From contig NC_061811.1 of assembly GCF_021462225.1 (NCBI RefSeq), forward strand, positions 24,575,663 to 24,639,662: a DNA stretch of 64,000 bases. Direction: 5' to 3'. The notes under the pieces are model-generated. The model did no database searches, was not told the origin of the DNA, and was given only the letters and a program-made list of their open reading frames with translations. How positions within the stretch are numbered: the stretch's first letter is position 1; each line of letters begins with the position of its first letter. Positions 58,701 through 63,676 of this stretch are shown in pieces. This stretch comes from Girardinichthys multiradiatus. Its lineage: Eukaryota > Chordata > Actinopteri > Cyprinodontiformes > Goodeidae. Position numbers and translations under genes: made by a program.

Positions 58701-59697
58701 ACCCTGTTTCACTGAGGGCATGGTGTGTTCAGGGTGGTGGGTTATGTAAGCTTTCCTCCACACATAGTGCTTTGCATCAAGGGCAAAAAGTAAAAATTTT
58801 CTCTCATCTGGGCAGAGCACCTTCTTCCTTAAATAGTTTGTGGCTTCTTCTGGCTTTTTTGTTGCCATGTTTCCATTAAGCACAGATATGTGGAGTGTAA
58901 AACTAATAGTCTTCCTTATGAAAGATTTTTCCACTTGAGCTTCAGTAGGTTTGAAGATGCACCATACTTTTTCCTTATCTTGAAGGATGGACTGAACAGT
59001 GTCTGAATCACTTCTCAGGATTTTATTTGTGAAAAAGAACATTGACCATGTTCCTTCCACTATCACATAAAATCCAAATAAAGAACAATGAAGTTTGTGA
59101 TTGTAACATACAACATCTAAAAAAAAGTTGTAAAATGACATCGCTTGTGTATCCTGACATGTTAGGTTATATTTATCATACTTGATTAATTTTGAGTGCT
59201 TTTAAGCACAAAATAAAGAAATGATTGGTGATATTCAAAGGATTTACTTTTATCCTCTTTACTGGCTCCTGCCAGCAGAGCATAGAAGATGTGGTAGTTT
59301 CTCTCTCCGGGGTTTTGTCGCACCACACGATTCTACAGATAAATATTTAAAAAAAGCAGCTGTCAATATTTTGATGATTTTTATGAGCTTGAGATTCAAA
59401 ACTGAGTTTTAAGTTACTCCGTGTAAAGTATAACCTGACACATGAGGTATGAGGCATGTTTACCTTTTCCAGTAAATCTGAAAGGTAGAGTCAAGGAAAC
59501 AACTATGACTGGAACATCTTTTCCAGTGATAAATATTAATATTTGTTGTCCCGCCACATACATTAAGGATACAGTCGATGACACACCCTCCTTGGATGTT
59601 GCCACACTCCGAGAAGTGAAGCTGGATGAATTTCCCAAAACGACTGGAGTTGTTGTTGTAAACAGTCTTTGCATTCCCAAAAGCCTCCATGATTGGA
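30058..59697 (-). CDS. myo10: unconventional myosin X, 37 exons, 5' part outside window
   Basis: Coding exons in transcript order: 59562-59697, 59248-59332, 57866-57972, 57462-57591, 57248-57366, 57014-57160, 55978-56078, 55814-55880, 55608-55700, 55438-55506, 55266-55348, 54643-54745, 54330-54410, 54069-54193, 53843-53960, 52676-52782, 52312-52579, 50429-51277, 50118-50241, 46121-46259, 45868-45972, 45662-45757, 45481-45574, 45315-45370, 43717-43859, 38109-38303, 37797-37954, 37588-37708, 37218-37366, 35761-35909, 35468-35675, 35020-35156, 34777-34900, 32817-33161, 31223-31399, 30952-31143, 30058-30162. Phases match at every junction, giving 1,867 codons plus stop. Known: Myo10 walks along actin bundles to filopodial tips, binds PI(3,4,5)P3 through its PH domains, and carries integrins and netrin receptors through its MyTH4-FERM tail. 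The P-loop exon and start codon lie beyond 59697. Teleosts have several myo10 paralogues; which one this is cannot be told. Confidence 0.95.
31600..32215 (-). mobile_element. degenerate Tc1-like relic in myo10 intron
   Basis: The minus-strand remnant [20 protein letters not shown] (the GGSVMLWGCFS region) lies near 32040. The left border, after TTTTTTTACCACAGGTGGG, and the right end, near GGGATTGTCAGGAGTACC, are approximate. Confidence 0.55.
33640..33825 (-). repeat. tRNA-derived SINE, copy A
   Basis: On the minus strand the element ends in a long poly(A), seen as the T run at 33645-33661. Before it comes AATAAAGACCTCTAGTGCTGC and a TTTCCTGTCTACCTAC stretch, with a degenerate box-B region (GACCCAGCGACCTTTGCC). 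A second copy of the same family lies at 53355-53530. Confidence 0.6.
33930..34720 (+). mobile_element. degenerate Tc1-like relic in myo10 intron
   Basis: Readable plus-strand pieces include ATGAAGCCCAAAGAGCACAG near 33990, GGTCACCCACACAAACTGACC near 34150, and TTCACCATCCAGCAAGACAATG near 34601 (FQQDND region with the second catalytic Asp). Frameshifts and stops are many. Confidence 0.65.
35950..37145 (+). mobile_element. degenerate Tc1-like relic, possibly two fused copies
   Basis: Tc1 motifs occur twice: AGCAGCATCATGCTGTGGGG near 36080 with TTCACCTTCCAGCAGGATAG near 36200, and again CATGGTGCTGGAAGCATCAT near 36628 with ACTTGAGGTTCTTGG near 36760. This suggests two relics in tandem or an internal duplication. 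It lies in a myo10 intron. Confidence 0.55.
37797..50241 (-). CDS. myo10: myo10 PH-domain block (split PH1, PH2, PH3)
   Basis: Nine exons: 50118-50241, 46121-46259, 45868-45972, 45662-45757, 45481-45574, 45315-45370, 43717-43859, 38109-38303 and 37797-37954 (about residues 930-1299). PH1 starts with [12 protein letters not shown] and [15 protein letters not shown]2 is inserted in it, with [19 protein letters not shown] (phosphoinositide-binding basic loop) and [16 protein letters not shown]1 resumes at [21 protein letters not shown]3 has [19 protein letters not shown] and [18 protein letters not shown]. The order is that of vertebrate Myo10, where the tandem binds PI(3,4,5)P3. Introns here hold both LINE copies. 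Confidence 0.93.
38304..39290. other. myo10: myo10 intron, nothing recognised
   Basis: No repeat that I can name and no exon with paired splice sites. Short minus-strand frames at 38444-38710 and 38873-39073 look like chance. Confidence 0.45.
39300..40075 (+). repeat. possible solo LTR
   Basis: The block is richer in G and C than its neighbours. It has an AAAAATAAACTC signal near 40010-40020, followed about 50 bp later by a GTTCTCTGCATGTGGGTCAG end, a layout common for teleost LTRs. No internal coding region and no clear flanking duplication were found. Confidence 0.35.
40075..40349 (+). mobile_element. short Tc1-like fragment
   Basis: A small plus-strand remnant, GGTCTTTCAGCAGGATAATG (FQQDN region) near 40098, with a decayed continuation. 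It abuts the left target-site duplication of the LINE. Confidence 0.45.
40360..43596 (-). mobile_element. near full-length RTE-like LINE with 10-bp target-site duplication
   Basis: The element is 3,237 bp on the minus strand, flanked by the direct repeat cagaaatgag (40350-40359 and 43597-43606). The 5' end has a GC-rich leader with a hairpin-prone CCCTCCACCACG / CGTTAAGGTGGCGG region (43550-43590). The 3' end is not poly(A) but short tandem repeats, (GTACTC)n at 40361-40386, as in RTE-type LINEs. It encodes an apurinic endonuclease and a reverse transcriptase (separate entry) with several frame breaks. It sits in the myo10 intron between 43717 and 38303 in the same orientation as the gene. 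The clade name is an inference. Confidence 0.88.
40398..43464 (-). pseudogene. LINE endonuclease-reverse transcriptase polyprotein, frameshifted
   Basis: 43464-42016 is open for 482 residues and holds the AP-endonuclease domain: [35 protein letters not shown], and the catalytic STDHHLVV near 42460. The reverse transcriptase follows at 41997-41293 ([31 protein letters not shown]) and 41360-40637, where the usual (F/Y)ADD box reads [14 protein letters not shown]. The tail, 40676-40398, has [21 protein letters not shown]. At least three frame breaks (near 42010, 41300 and 41100) separate the parts, and IADD replaces FADD. Confidence 0.85.
44000..45030 (-). mobile_element. decayed DNA-transposon relic
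   Basis: A minus-strand frame near 44232-44429 contains [13 protein letters not shown], resembling the second catalytic motif of a Tc1/mariner-type transposase. The surrounding sequence is too decayed to place. It is in a myo10 intron. Confidence 0.35.
46560..48872 (+). mobile_element. second RTE-like LINE copy, 5'-truncated, opposite orientation
   Basis: Plus-strand copy of the family at 40360-43596. It begins inside the endonuclease ([13 protein letters not shown] near 46575), continues with [13 protein letters not shown] (46890-46930) and has RT pieces at 47369-47911 and 47991-48428 ([17 protein letters not shown] near 48210). It ends at 48873 with [15 protein letters not shown]. It is truncated 5', carries several frameshifts plus stops (for example TAG at 47052-47054), and lacks the GTACTC tail. 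It lies in the myo10 intron between exons 50118-50241 and 46121-46259. Confidence 0.85.
49040..49290. mobile_element. Tc1-like end fragment
   Basis: Remnants typical of a decayed Tc1-type terminus (AGCTCCCTCCACAGATTATC, CAGAACTTGCCAGGCCACTC, GGTATGAATAATGTTGGCC). No coding potential. Confidence 0.4.
49530..49990. repeat. GGGTTA-rich dispersed repeat interrupted by another repeat
   Basis: Both ends are built of GGGTTA/TAACCC-type words (TTGGGTCAAAAATTGTGACC near 49575; ACCTAACCCAGTAGGATGGG near 49873). The middle (about 49640-49740) resembles the TTGCCCTGTAAATGACAGGTGACC 3' body of a common teleost SINE. It looks like a repeat with an insertion. Confidence 0.4.
50429..51277 (-). CDS. myo10: myo10 coiled-coil exon with proline-rich insert
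   Basis: One long exon (849 bp, 283 residues) begins with the end of the helical region and the antiparallel coiled coil ([19 protein letters not shown], then [20 protein letters not shown]). It continues with an acidic [13 protein letters not shown] segment matching the start of the mammalian PEST region. At about 50698-50940 it has several polyproline runs ([43 protein letters not shown]) that human MYO10, as I know it, lacks. It ends with a Ser/Asp/Glu-rich stretch ([19 protein letters not shown]). Confidence 0.9.
51450..52230 (+). mobile_element. degenerate Tc1-like relic in myo10 intron
   Basis: Plus-strand relic of the family seen at 9205 and 24580 (ATCATGAAGACCAACACAGC near 51500; CAGTCAAAATCTAGACTTG near 51975). 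It lies between exons 50429-51277 and 52312-52579 and has no open frame. Confidence 0.65.
52312..52782 (-). CDS. myo10: myo10 lever arm: three IQ motifs and start of SAH helix
   Basis: Exons 52676-52782 and 52312-52579 (about residues 522-646) encode three IQ-like calmodulin/light-chain sites: [35 protein letters not shown] and [17 protein letters not shown]. After them comes a Lys/Glu-alternating stretch ([19 protein letters not shown]), typical of the stable single alpha-helix that lengthens the Myo10 lever. Exon phases 2 and 0 match the neighbouring exons. Confidence 0.93.
53355..53530 (-). repeat. tRNA-derived SINE, copy B
   Basis: On the minus strand the head region ends in a box-B-like GGGTTCAAGTCCCAGACCC near 53482-53500, then CTCTCTACCTCTCTTTCC, a TGCCTACAGTCAAATAAA stretch and a poly(A), seen as the T run at 53358-53371. 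Same family as 33640-33825. Confidence 0.7.
53843..59697 (-). CDS. myo10: myo10 motor domain exons (partial)
   Basis: Fifteen exons encode about residues 1-521 of the visible product. The first, 59562-59697, carries switch I ([10 protein letters not shown]). 59248-59332 gives [19 protein letters not shown]. 57014-57160 carries switch II and the relay start (DIFGFENFE). 55978-56078 has [14 protein letters not shown], 54330-54410 the actin-binding loop [11 protein letters not shown], and 54069-54193 the [19 protein letters not shown] converter-side region. 53843-53960 ends EWQLGKTK. The P-loop (GESGAGKT) is not in the window. Introns 14 and 15 appear to use GC rather than GT donors (see findings). 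No inactivating change is seen. Confidence 0.93.
54252..54283. repeat. (GA)n simple repeat
   Basis: Imperfect GA dinucleotide run in a myo10 intron. Confidence 0.85.
56140..56650. mobile_element. non-autonomous or decayed Tc1-like element with insertion
   Basis: The left side reads CAGTACCTTGCATTTTGTC and the right side CTTTTCAAGGCACTACATGG, a loose inverted pair typical of Tc1-derived short elements. A separate block with CATCCATTTATTCATTTTC followed by GCAGGGTCGCGCGAGG is inserted near 56415-56530. No coding remains. Confidence 0.5.
58330..59145 (-). mobile_element. degenerate Tc1-like element in myo10 intron
   Basis: It begins with a terminus-like AGTCAGTTGCAAAAGTATTG. The minus-strand transposase remnants ([29 protein letters not shown] with the first catalytic region, then [14 protein letters not shown]) lie between 59000 and 58640. 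A frame is open at 58611-59141, but the N-terminal and C-terminal parts are missing. Confidence 0.6.
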
Positions 59698-60150
59698 CTG
59701 AAAAGGACACAAGAATCTACAGTTTTGGTGTCAAGCAGCATTGAAATGTATCGGCACGGCACTTCTTAACGATTGCATTGTTCAAACATCCAACAACGCT
59801 TCATATCTAAAGAAAACACTGCCACAACATTTCAGTGGTACTAAGAAACTTAGACTGGTCTGCTATGAGACATTTTTACCTGTCAATAAAGCAAAGGTAG
59901 TCTCAGACTGAACCCATCTACAGATTTTGTATTTATATTTTATTTGTCAGTTTTACTGACAAAGTAGAAAAGTTTTTAGCTGAAAATTAATCTGGTTCCT
60001 GTAAACGTGAGAGAAAGACAACAGGCCATCTTTCATGTCCAGGGTTTTCTATAAAGATTCAAATTTTACAGACAAAGCATAAACCAAAATTGAAAAGCTG
60101 TGTTTGAAAAACTAAGTGCACCCCATGTTTCAAGAGAGAATTTAAGTACA
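59698..60150. other. myo10: myo10 intron, nothing recognised
   Basis: AT-rich sequence upstream of the first visible myo10 exon. The preceding motor exon, with the P-loop, is not here. Confidence 0.5.
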
Positions 60151-60541
60151 CCCTTTCATCAAACTTTTTGACAGGTGGGTGGGACTTCCGGTGAGGGCGG
60201 GATTTCCGGTGGGCGCCATGTGGGCGCCATGTGGTTGCCATGTGGGCAGGAGGTCACGTGGTCAAGCAGGTGGTGTGTCCAAGGGGGCGTAACCGTGGTT
60301 GCTGATTGGTTGTCGTCATTAGGGGCAATACCTTAAATGAGTCAATTAAAACACAGGGGTGTGTTTGTTATAAATAGAACAAGACAAATATGGTATTATC
60401 GGAAACTGTTTGGCATCAGCACCAATTAAAAATAGAGGGGGTGTGTTTGTAAGCATCGTTAAACCTTGAATAACCCAATGAAAACAATAGGGCGTGCCTT
60501 AGTGTTTACTTTAAATACAGAGATAAAACTCTGCACTTTAC
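60150..60541 (+). promoter_or_regulatory. upstream region of gene A with iterated motifs
   Basis: An 11-bp tandem repeat (GTGGGCGCCAT, GTGGGCGCCAT, GTGGTTGCCAT, then a diverged unit) runs from 60209 to about 60252. Just before it are two related GGGACTTCCGG and GGGATTTCCGG words (60181 and 60200). An E-box CACGTG lies at 60255-60260. A longer motif, CAATTAAAA then GGGGTGTGTTTGT, occurs at 60343-60368 and 60422-60450, with a weaker third copy near 60477-60508. TATA-like TATAAATAG (60369-60377) and TTTAAATAC (60511-60519) follow. Regulatory function is inferred. Confidence 0.45.
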
Positions 60542-60580
60542 ATGCAGCATTCGTTGGAAAAAAAGAACACCCGTTCAACA

Positions 60581-61537
60581 ATGGCTAGAGTTAAGAGAGT
60601 TTATCGTCAAGCGGAGGAGAAACGCAACGCGTGCCAAGATGATGATGATGAACAAGCAACTGCATCATATACTTCCTCAACGGAGATACCTATCGGAATT
60701 CCCGTCGTGACATACTCTACCGATGATGAGGATCCAACATCAACTTCAACAACCATGGTTGAAAATCAGACCTCGGTTCGGCCAAGAGGTATGTCAGTTC
60801 TGTGCGAAACCCCAGTGACCGTCTACCAGTATTCATCCCGTGAATTGAATGCTCCTAAGAAATCAACATACTACATCTGCAGGGTACAAAGACCCCCGTT
60901 CGACACTCTGCAGGAAGAATGGTCTTTGGAGCCATATGGCCTGGTTGGCAGCCGGGGTTATATTTTCATGTATGAAATAGGAGAGCTTTGCCTGTATCAA
61001 TTGGATCAAGATGAGGTATTTAATGGATCACTGGCTCTGTGTACACTCACCCACAGCGACTGGGCTGTGTTAAAGCTTGCAATCCCGCACCTTAATGATA
61101 GCCCTGAAACAGTCTCAAGGCAGGAGAGGGAGGAAGAAGAAGAAGAAGAAGAAAATGAACTGTCTCCTCGACCTGTAAAACGGGCGAGAATGTTTCATAT
61201 ACCATCCGATGTTGAAATAGCTGAGAGAGAACCTCTCTTTAGCGCAGTGTGGGGGTCAAAAACCACAGCAAATGGCCGCTGGTCTTTTCGGGCAAGCAGA
61301 CGCAGGAACAACCGGACGAGTCCCTCAGATCTGTTTGTGTTGGAGGCTTTCAATCAAGACTGCGGCGTATTCAAGACAATGCTGGCTCTGCCGTTTGAAG
61401 CTTGGGCAGAGAAGATGAGTGAAATTGGACATCGTCTTTCTGACCTTTTCCAAAAGTCACGAAGTTGGATCGATGTCATGTCAGTGAAAAAAACGCTGAC
61501 GTTTCCTGTTTTACGTTTAGAACGAACCCTCTTCTGA
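60581..61537 (+). CDS. gene A, unrecognised protein of the Polinton-like element
   Basis: The frame is open from 60542. I prefer the ATG at 60581 (A at -3, G at +4, about 60 bp after the TATA-like element), giving 318 residues. The N-terminus is basic (MARVKRVYRQAEEKR), then acidic and Ser/Thr-rich. A folded-looking middle contains STYYICRVQRPPFDTLQEEW and GSRGYIFMYEIGELCLYQL. A Glu run (about 61129-61158) is followed by an NLS-like RPVKRAR. The C-terminal part (LFSAVWGSKTTANGRWSF, then PFEAWAEKMSEIG) shows no motif I recognise. Coding use is uniform and the frame intact. An early or regulatory viral protein is conceivable but unproven. Confidence 0.6.
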   Translation: MARVKRVYRQAEEKRNACQDDDDEQATASYTSSTEIPIGIPVVTYSTDDEDPTSTSTTMVENQTSVRPRGMSVLCETPVTVYQYSSRELNAPKKSTYYICRVQRPPFDTLQEEWSLEPYGLVGSRGYIFMYEIGELCLYQLDQDEVFNGSLALCTLTHSDWAVLKLAIPHLNDSPETVSRQEREEEEEEEENELSPRPVKRARMFHIPSDVEIAEREPLFSAVWGSKTTANGRWSFRASRRRNNRTSPSDLFVLEAFNQDCGVFKTMLALPFEAWAEKMSEIGHRLSDLFQKSRSWIDVMSVKKTLTFPVLRLERTLF

Positions 61538-61553
61538 GGACACGCCCCTTCCT

Positions 61554-61566
61554 ATGATATATATAC
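61554..61566 (+). promoter_or_regulatory. TATA box of gene B
   Basis: A GATATATATACGGG sequence lies in the short gap between gene A (stop 61537) and gene B (ATG 61609), about 50 bp upstream of the ATG. Its position and strength as a TATA box suggest that gene B has its own promoter. Confidence 0.5.
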
Positions 61567-61608
61567 GGGGGGGATAACTGCAAGCTCACAGACACTGAGA
61601 ATCGTATC

Positions 61609-62214
61609 ATGAGAATGAGTGGACCGACACCATACAGGGATCTCTACAACCACCGAGCAGAGATCCACTTCTCTCCTGAGCACGATGAAAGCTTCAACAT
61701 TGGACCATATCATCCGCCTTCCCCTGACCTCTTCTCACCATCCACCTCAACATCCTCATTCTCAGAGAACCACTTCAGTCCTGCATCACCTACAGGATAC
61801 AACATGAAATATCTACCGCTTTCTCCAGACCTCTGCTCACCATCACCGCTATTCATGGCTGAGTCTGTAGACGCGAATGTCCTGCCTGAAGACATGAAGG
61901 TGGTCGTGGAGGAGGAGGTAGCCACCGGCTACTCACCCTCTACTGAAGCCCCTACACAAACCCTGGGACCGATGGAGGACCCTCAGCCTTCAGCAGAGGA
62001 TGAGAGTAACCAGGAGGACGAAATTGACGGTTGGTTCTCAACCACCCTCATCAATACGGTGAAAACAGTGATACTTCATTTATTCAACATAACCTCTTTG
62101 AACTATCTCAGAGAAACCTGCTATGGATGTATAACGAACCACCCAAGCCAGCGTCAACACCATTGCCTGGAGGTACTGGGGGAGGATTATTACCAAGTCA
62201 ACTTTCAACTATGA
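61609..62214 (+). CDS. gene B, left-arm copy, C-terminally truncated
   Basis: The frame is 201 residues. The N-terminal half is rich in Ser/Pro (HHPPSPDLFSP-like and LPLSPDLCSPSP motifs, several SP sites) and then acidic (PSAEDESNQEDEIDGW). The C-terminal part has a Cys/His cluster, CYGC, then HPSQ, then HHC (about 62119-62168), that could bind zinc. Compared with the right-arm copy at 63677-64000, this copy lost 6 bases after CAAC (62210) and has CGA changed to TGA, so it stops about 75 codons early. Function is not recognised. Confidence 0.6.
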   Translation: MRMSGPTPYRDLYNHRAEIHFSPEHDESFNIGPYHPPSPDLFSPSTSTSSFSENHFSPASPTGYNMKYLPLSPDLCSPSPLFMAESVDANVLPEDMKVVVEEEVATGYSPSTEAPTQTLGPMEDPQPSAEDESNQEDEIDGWFSTTLINTVKTVILHLFNITSLNYLRETCYGCITNHPSQRQHHCLEVLGEDYYQVNFQL

Positions 62215-62231
62215 CGACTCGTAACCCCCAG

Positions 62232-62707
62232 CATTAAAATGAGCCCTATGGAAGTGACCCCAGAAAATGCCTTTCAAGTGTTTCAGAATCTGTATGATGT
62301 CAAGTCCAACAGATATTGCAAGGACTCAGTGACAACGTTTAAACAAGGGGATCTTGTCAGAATATCCAAGGTCCGTGGAGTGTTTGACAAAAAATACGAA
62401 CAGAGTTTTACGGATGAAGTGTTTACAGTCTATGACCGGATACCCCGTTCTCCATCCAAATCTTTGAGTTTGTATACAGGAGGAGAACGGGGTATCCGGT
62501 CATAGACTGTAAACACTTCATCCGTAAAACTCTGTTCGTATTTTTTGTCAAACACTCCACGGACCTTGGATATTCTGACAAGATCCCCTTGTTTAAACGT
62601 TGTCACTGAGTCCTTGCAATATCTGTTGGACTTGACATCATACAGATTCTGAAACACTTGAAAGGCATTTTCTGGGGTCACTTCCATAGGGCTCATTTTA
62701 ATGCTGG
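62232..62707. repeat. large perfect-looking palindrome at fold-back junction
   Basis: The arms 62232-62453 and 62480-62707 are reverse complements, about 222-228 bp each, with no mismatch that I could see. They are separated by a spacer of about 26 bp (62454-62479). The inner ends of the arms, CGTTCTCC and GGAGAACG, form the turn. The arms encode the integrase C-terminus in opposite directions. Confidence 0.9.
62239..62462 (+). pseudogene. integrase C-terminal fragment, left arm
   Basis: A plus-strand duplicate of the last part of the minus-strand integrase (from MSPMEVTPENAFQVFQ to VYDRIPRSP). It is fused directly to gene B sequence at about 62228-62231, with CCA microhomology at the join. 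It has no N-terminal catalytic core. Confidence 0.85.
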
Positions 62708-63347
62708 AGTGGTAGGAATGGTTGTAGCTTCTAGCTAGGTTTTGCAGTACATCGACGTACCGCCGGGTATTGTTAGCTGTAAAATATCTCCACATCCTTG
62801 TTTTTAATGTGCGGTTAAATCTCTCGACCACTGAAGCTTTTGCTTCACTCGCTGTGGCAAAATGTTCAATACCGTGTTTCTCCATTAAAACCTTAAATTT
62901 CTCGTTAAAAAATTCTTTACCGGCATCAGTCTGAAGTTTTTTGGGGATCTGACTTTCTGTAAAAACTGATTCAAATGCCTTTACCACCTCAGCGGCTGTT
63001 TTCCTCTTCAAAACTCGTACATACGCCCTTTTTGAAAAGATGTCAATGACTGTTAATAAATAATTATAACCATCATTTTCCATGGCCAGAGCTTGCATGT
63101 CACAGAGATCAGCCTGTAACTGCCTCAATGGTCTGGTGACAAAAACTCTGTTTCTCGGGAACTTTATTCTTGCAGGTTTATGTAGAGTATAGGTATCTTC
63201 TCCTGATAAAAAATCTTTAACTTTTTCAATCGCAACCTTCTTTCCCGTTTCATCTTGCATAACCCTCCTCAGCCTATCTACACCCCCAAAACTTCCCGGA
63301 TTTGAAGGGCTATAATATACTTTCTTCATCAGCCGTCTTCCTGCCAT
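62478..63347 (-). CDS. Polinton-type retroviral-like integrase, 3' end cut by the junction
   Basis: Reading from 63347, the protein has an N-terminal NPGSFGGVDRLRRVMQ region, then GEDTYTLHKPARIKFPRNR. The rve core follows, with the first Asp in QADLCDMQ, the second in LQTDAGKEF and the Glu in SVVERFNRTLKTRM. The C-terminal part has MSPMEVTPENAF and GDLVRISKVRG, an SH3-like DNA-binding fold in relatives. This pattern is typical of Polinton/Maverick and adintovirus integrases. The native sequence runs to PPVYKLKDLDGE, then enters the opposite arm and stops within five codons (62430), so the true end is missing. The catalytic residues look intact. Confidence 0.82.
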
Positions 63348-63676
63348 CTCTGCCTTATGCTCACTCTGCCAATTACTTGTTAAATAATGAGAAAAAACAC
63401 ACAGGAGGGTAGATTTATCCTTATTTTTTTTATTTTATTTTTGTATTTAATATAAACAAAAAACAACCAGAAAACAAAATCAGATAAAATGCAGATGAAT
63501 TCAAACACTACTAGCTTTTAAACAACACTTTTGGGAAAGGTTACTATGTTCCTACTTTAATTGTATTTAATAGTAAAAAAAAAAAAAAGAAGAAAAATCA
63601 TATAATGCAGATTAACTAAAGTACTGGAATACAAAAAAAAAAAAAAATGATACAACAAGTCATCAAACATGTGAGA
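63348..63676. other. spacer between gene B and integrase (right arm)
   Basis: AT-rich, with A/T homopolymer runs (63574-63588, 63634-63647). No ORF. It probably holds the gene B 3' end and the integrase promoter on the minus strand. Confidence 0.4.

Noticed and set aside
61710..62237. Small frames overlapping gene B in other frames or strand
   Set aside because: Gene B's frame has the TATA-like promoter, the right ATG position and a matching copy in the opposite arm; the others are by-products.
62430..62477. Last residues of the minus-strand integrase frame (GERGIRS)
   Set aside because: They are read-through into the opposite palindrome arm, not native integrase sequence.
62232..62707. Palindrome as a simple sequencing artefact
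   Set aside because: Not fully excluded, but the left arm has its own deletion and point change relative to the right arm, which a simple read-through artefact would not create. Raw reads would decide.
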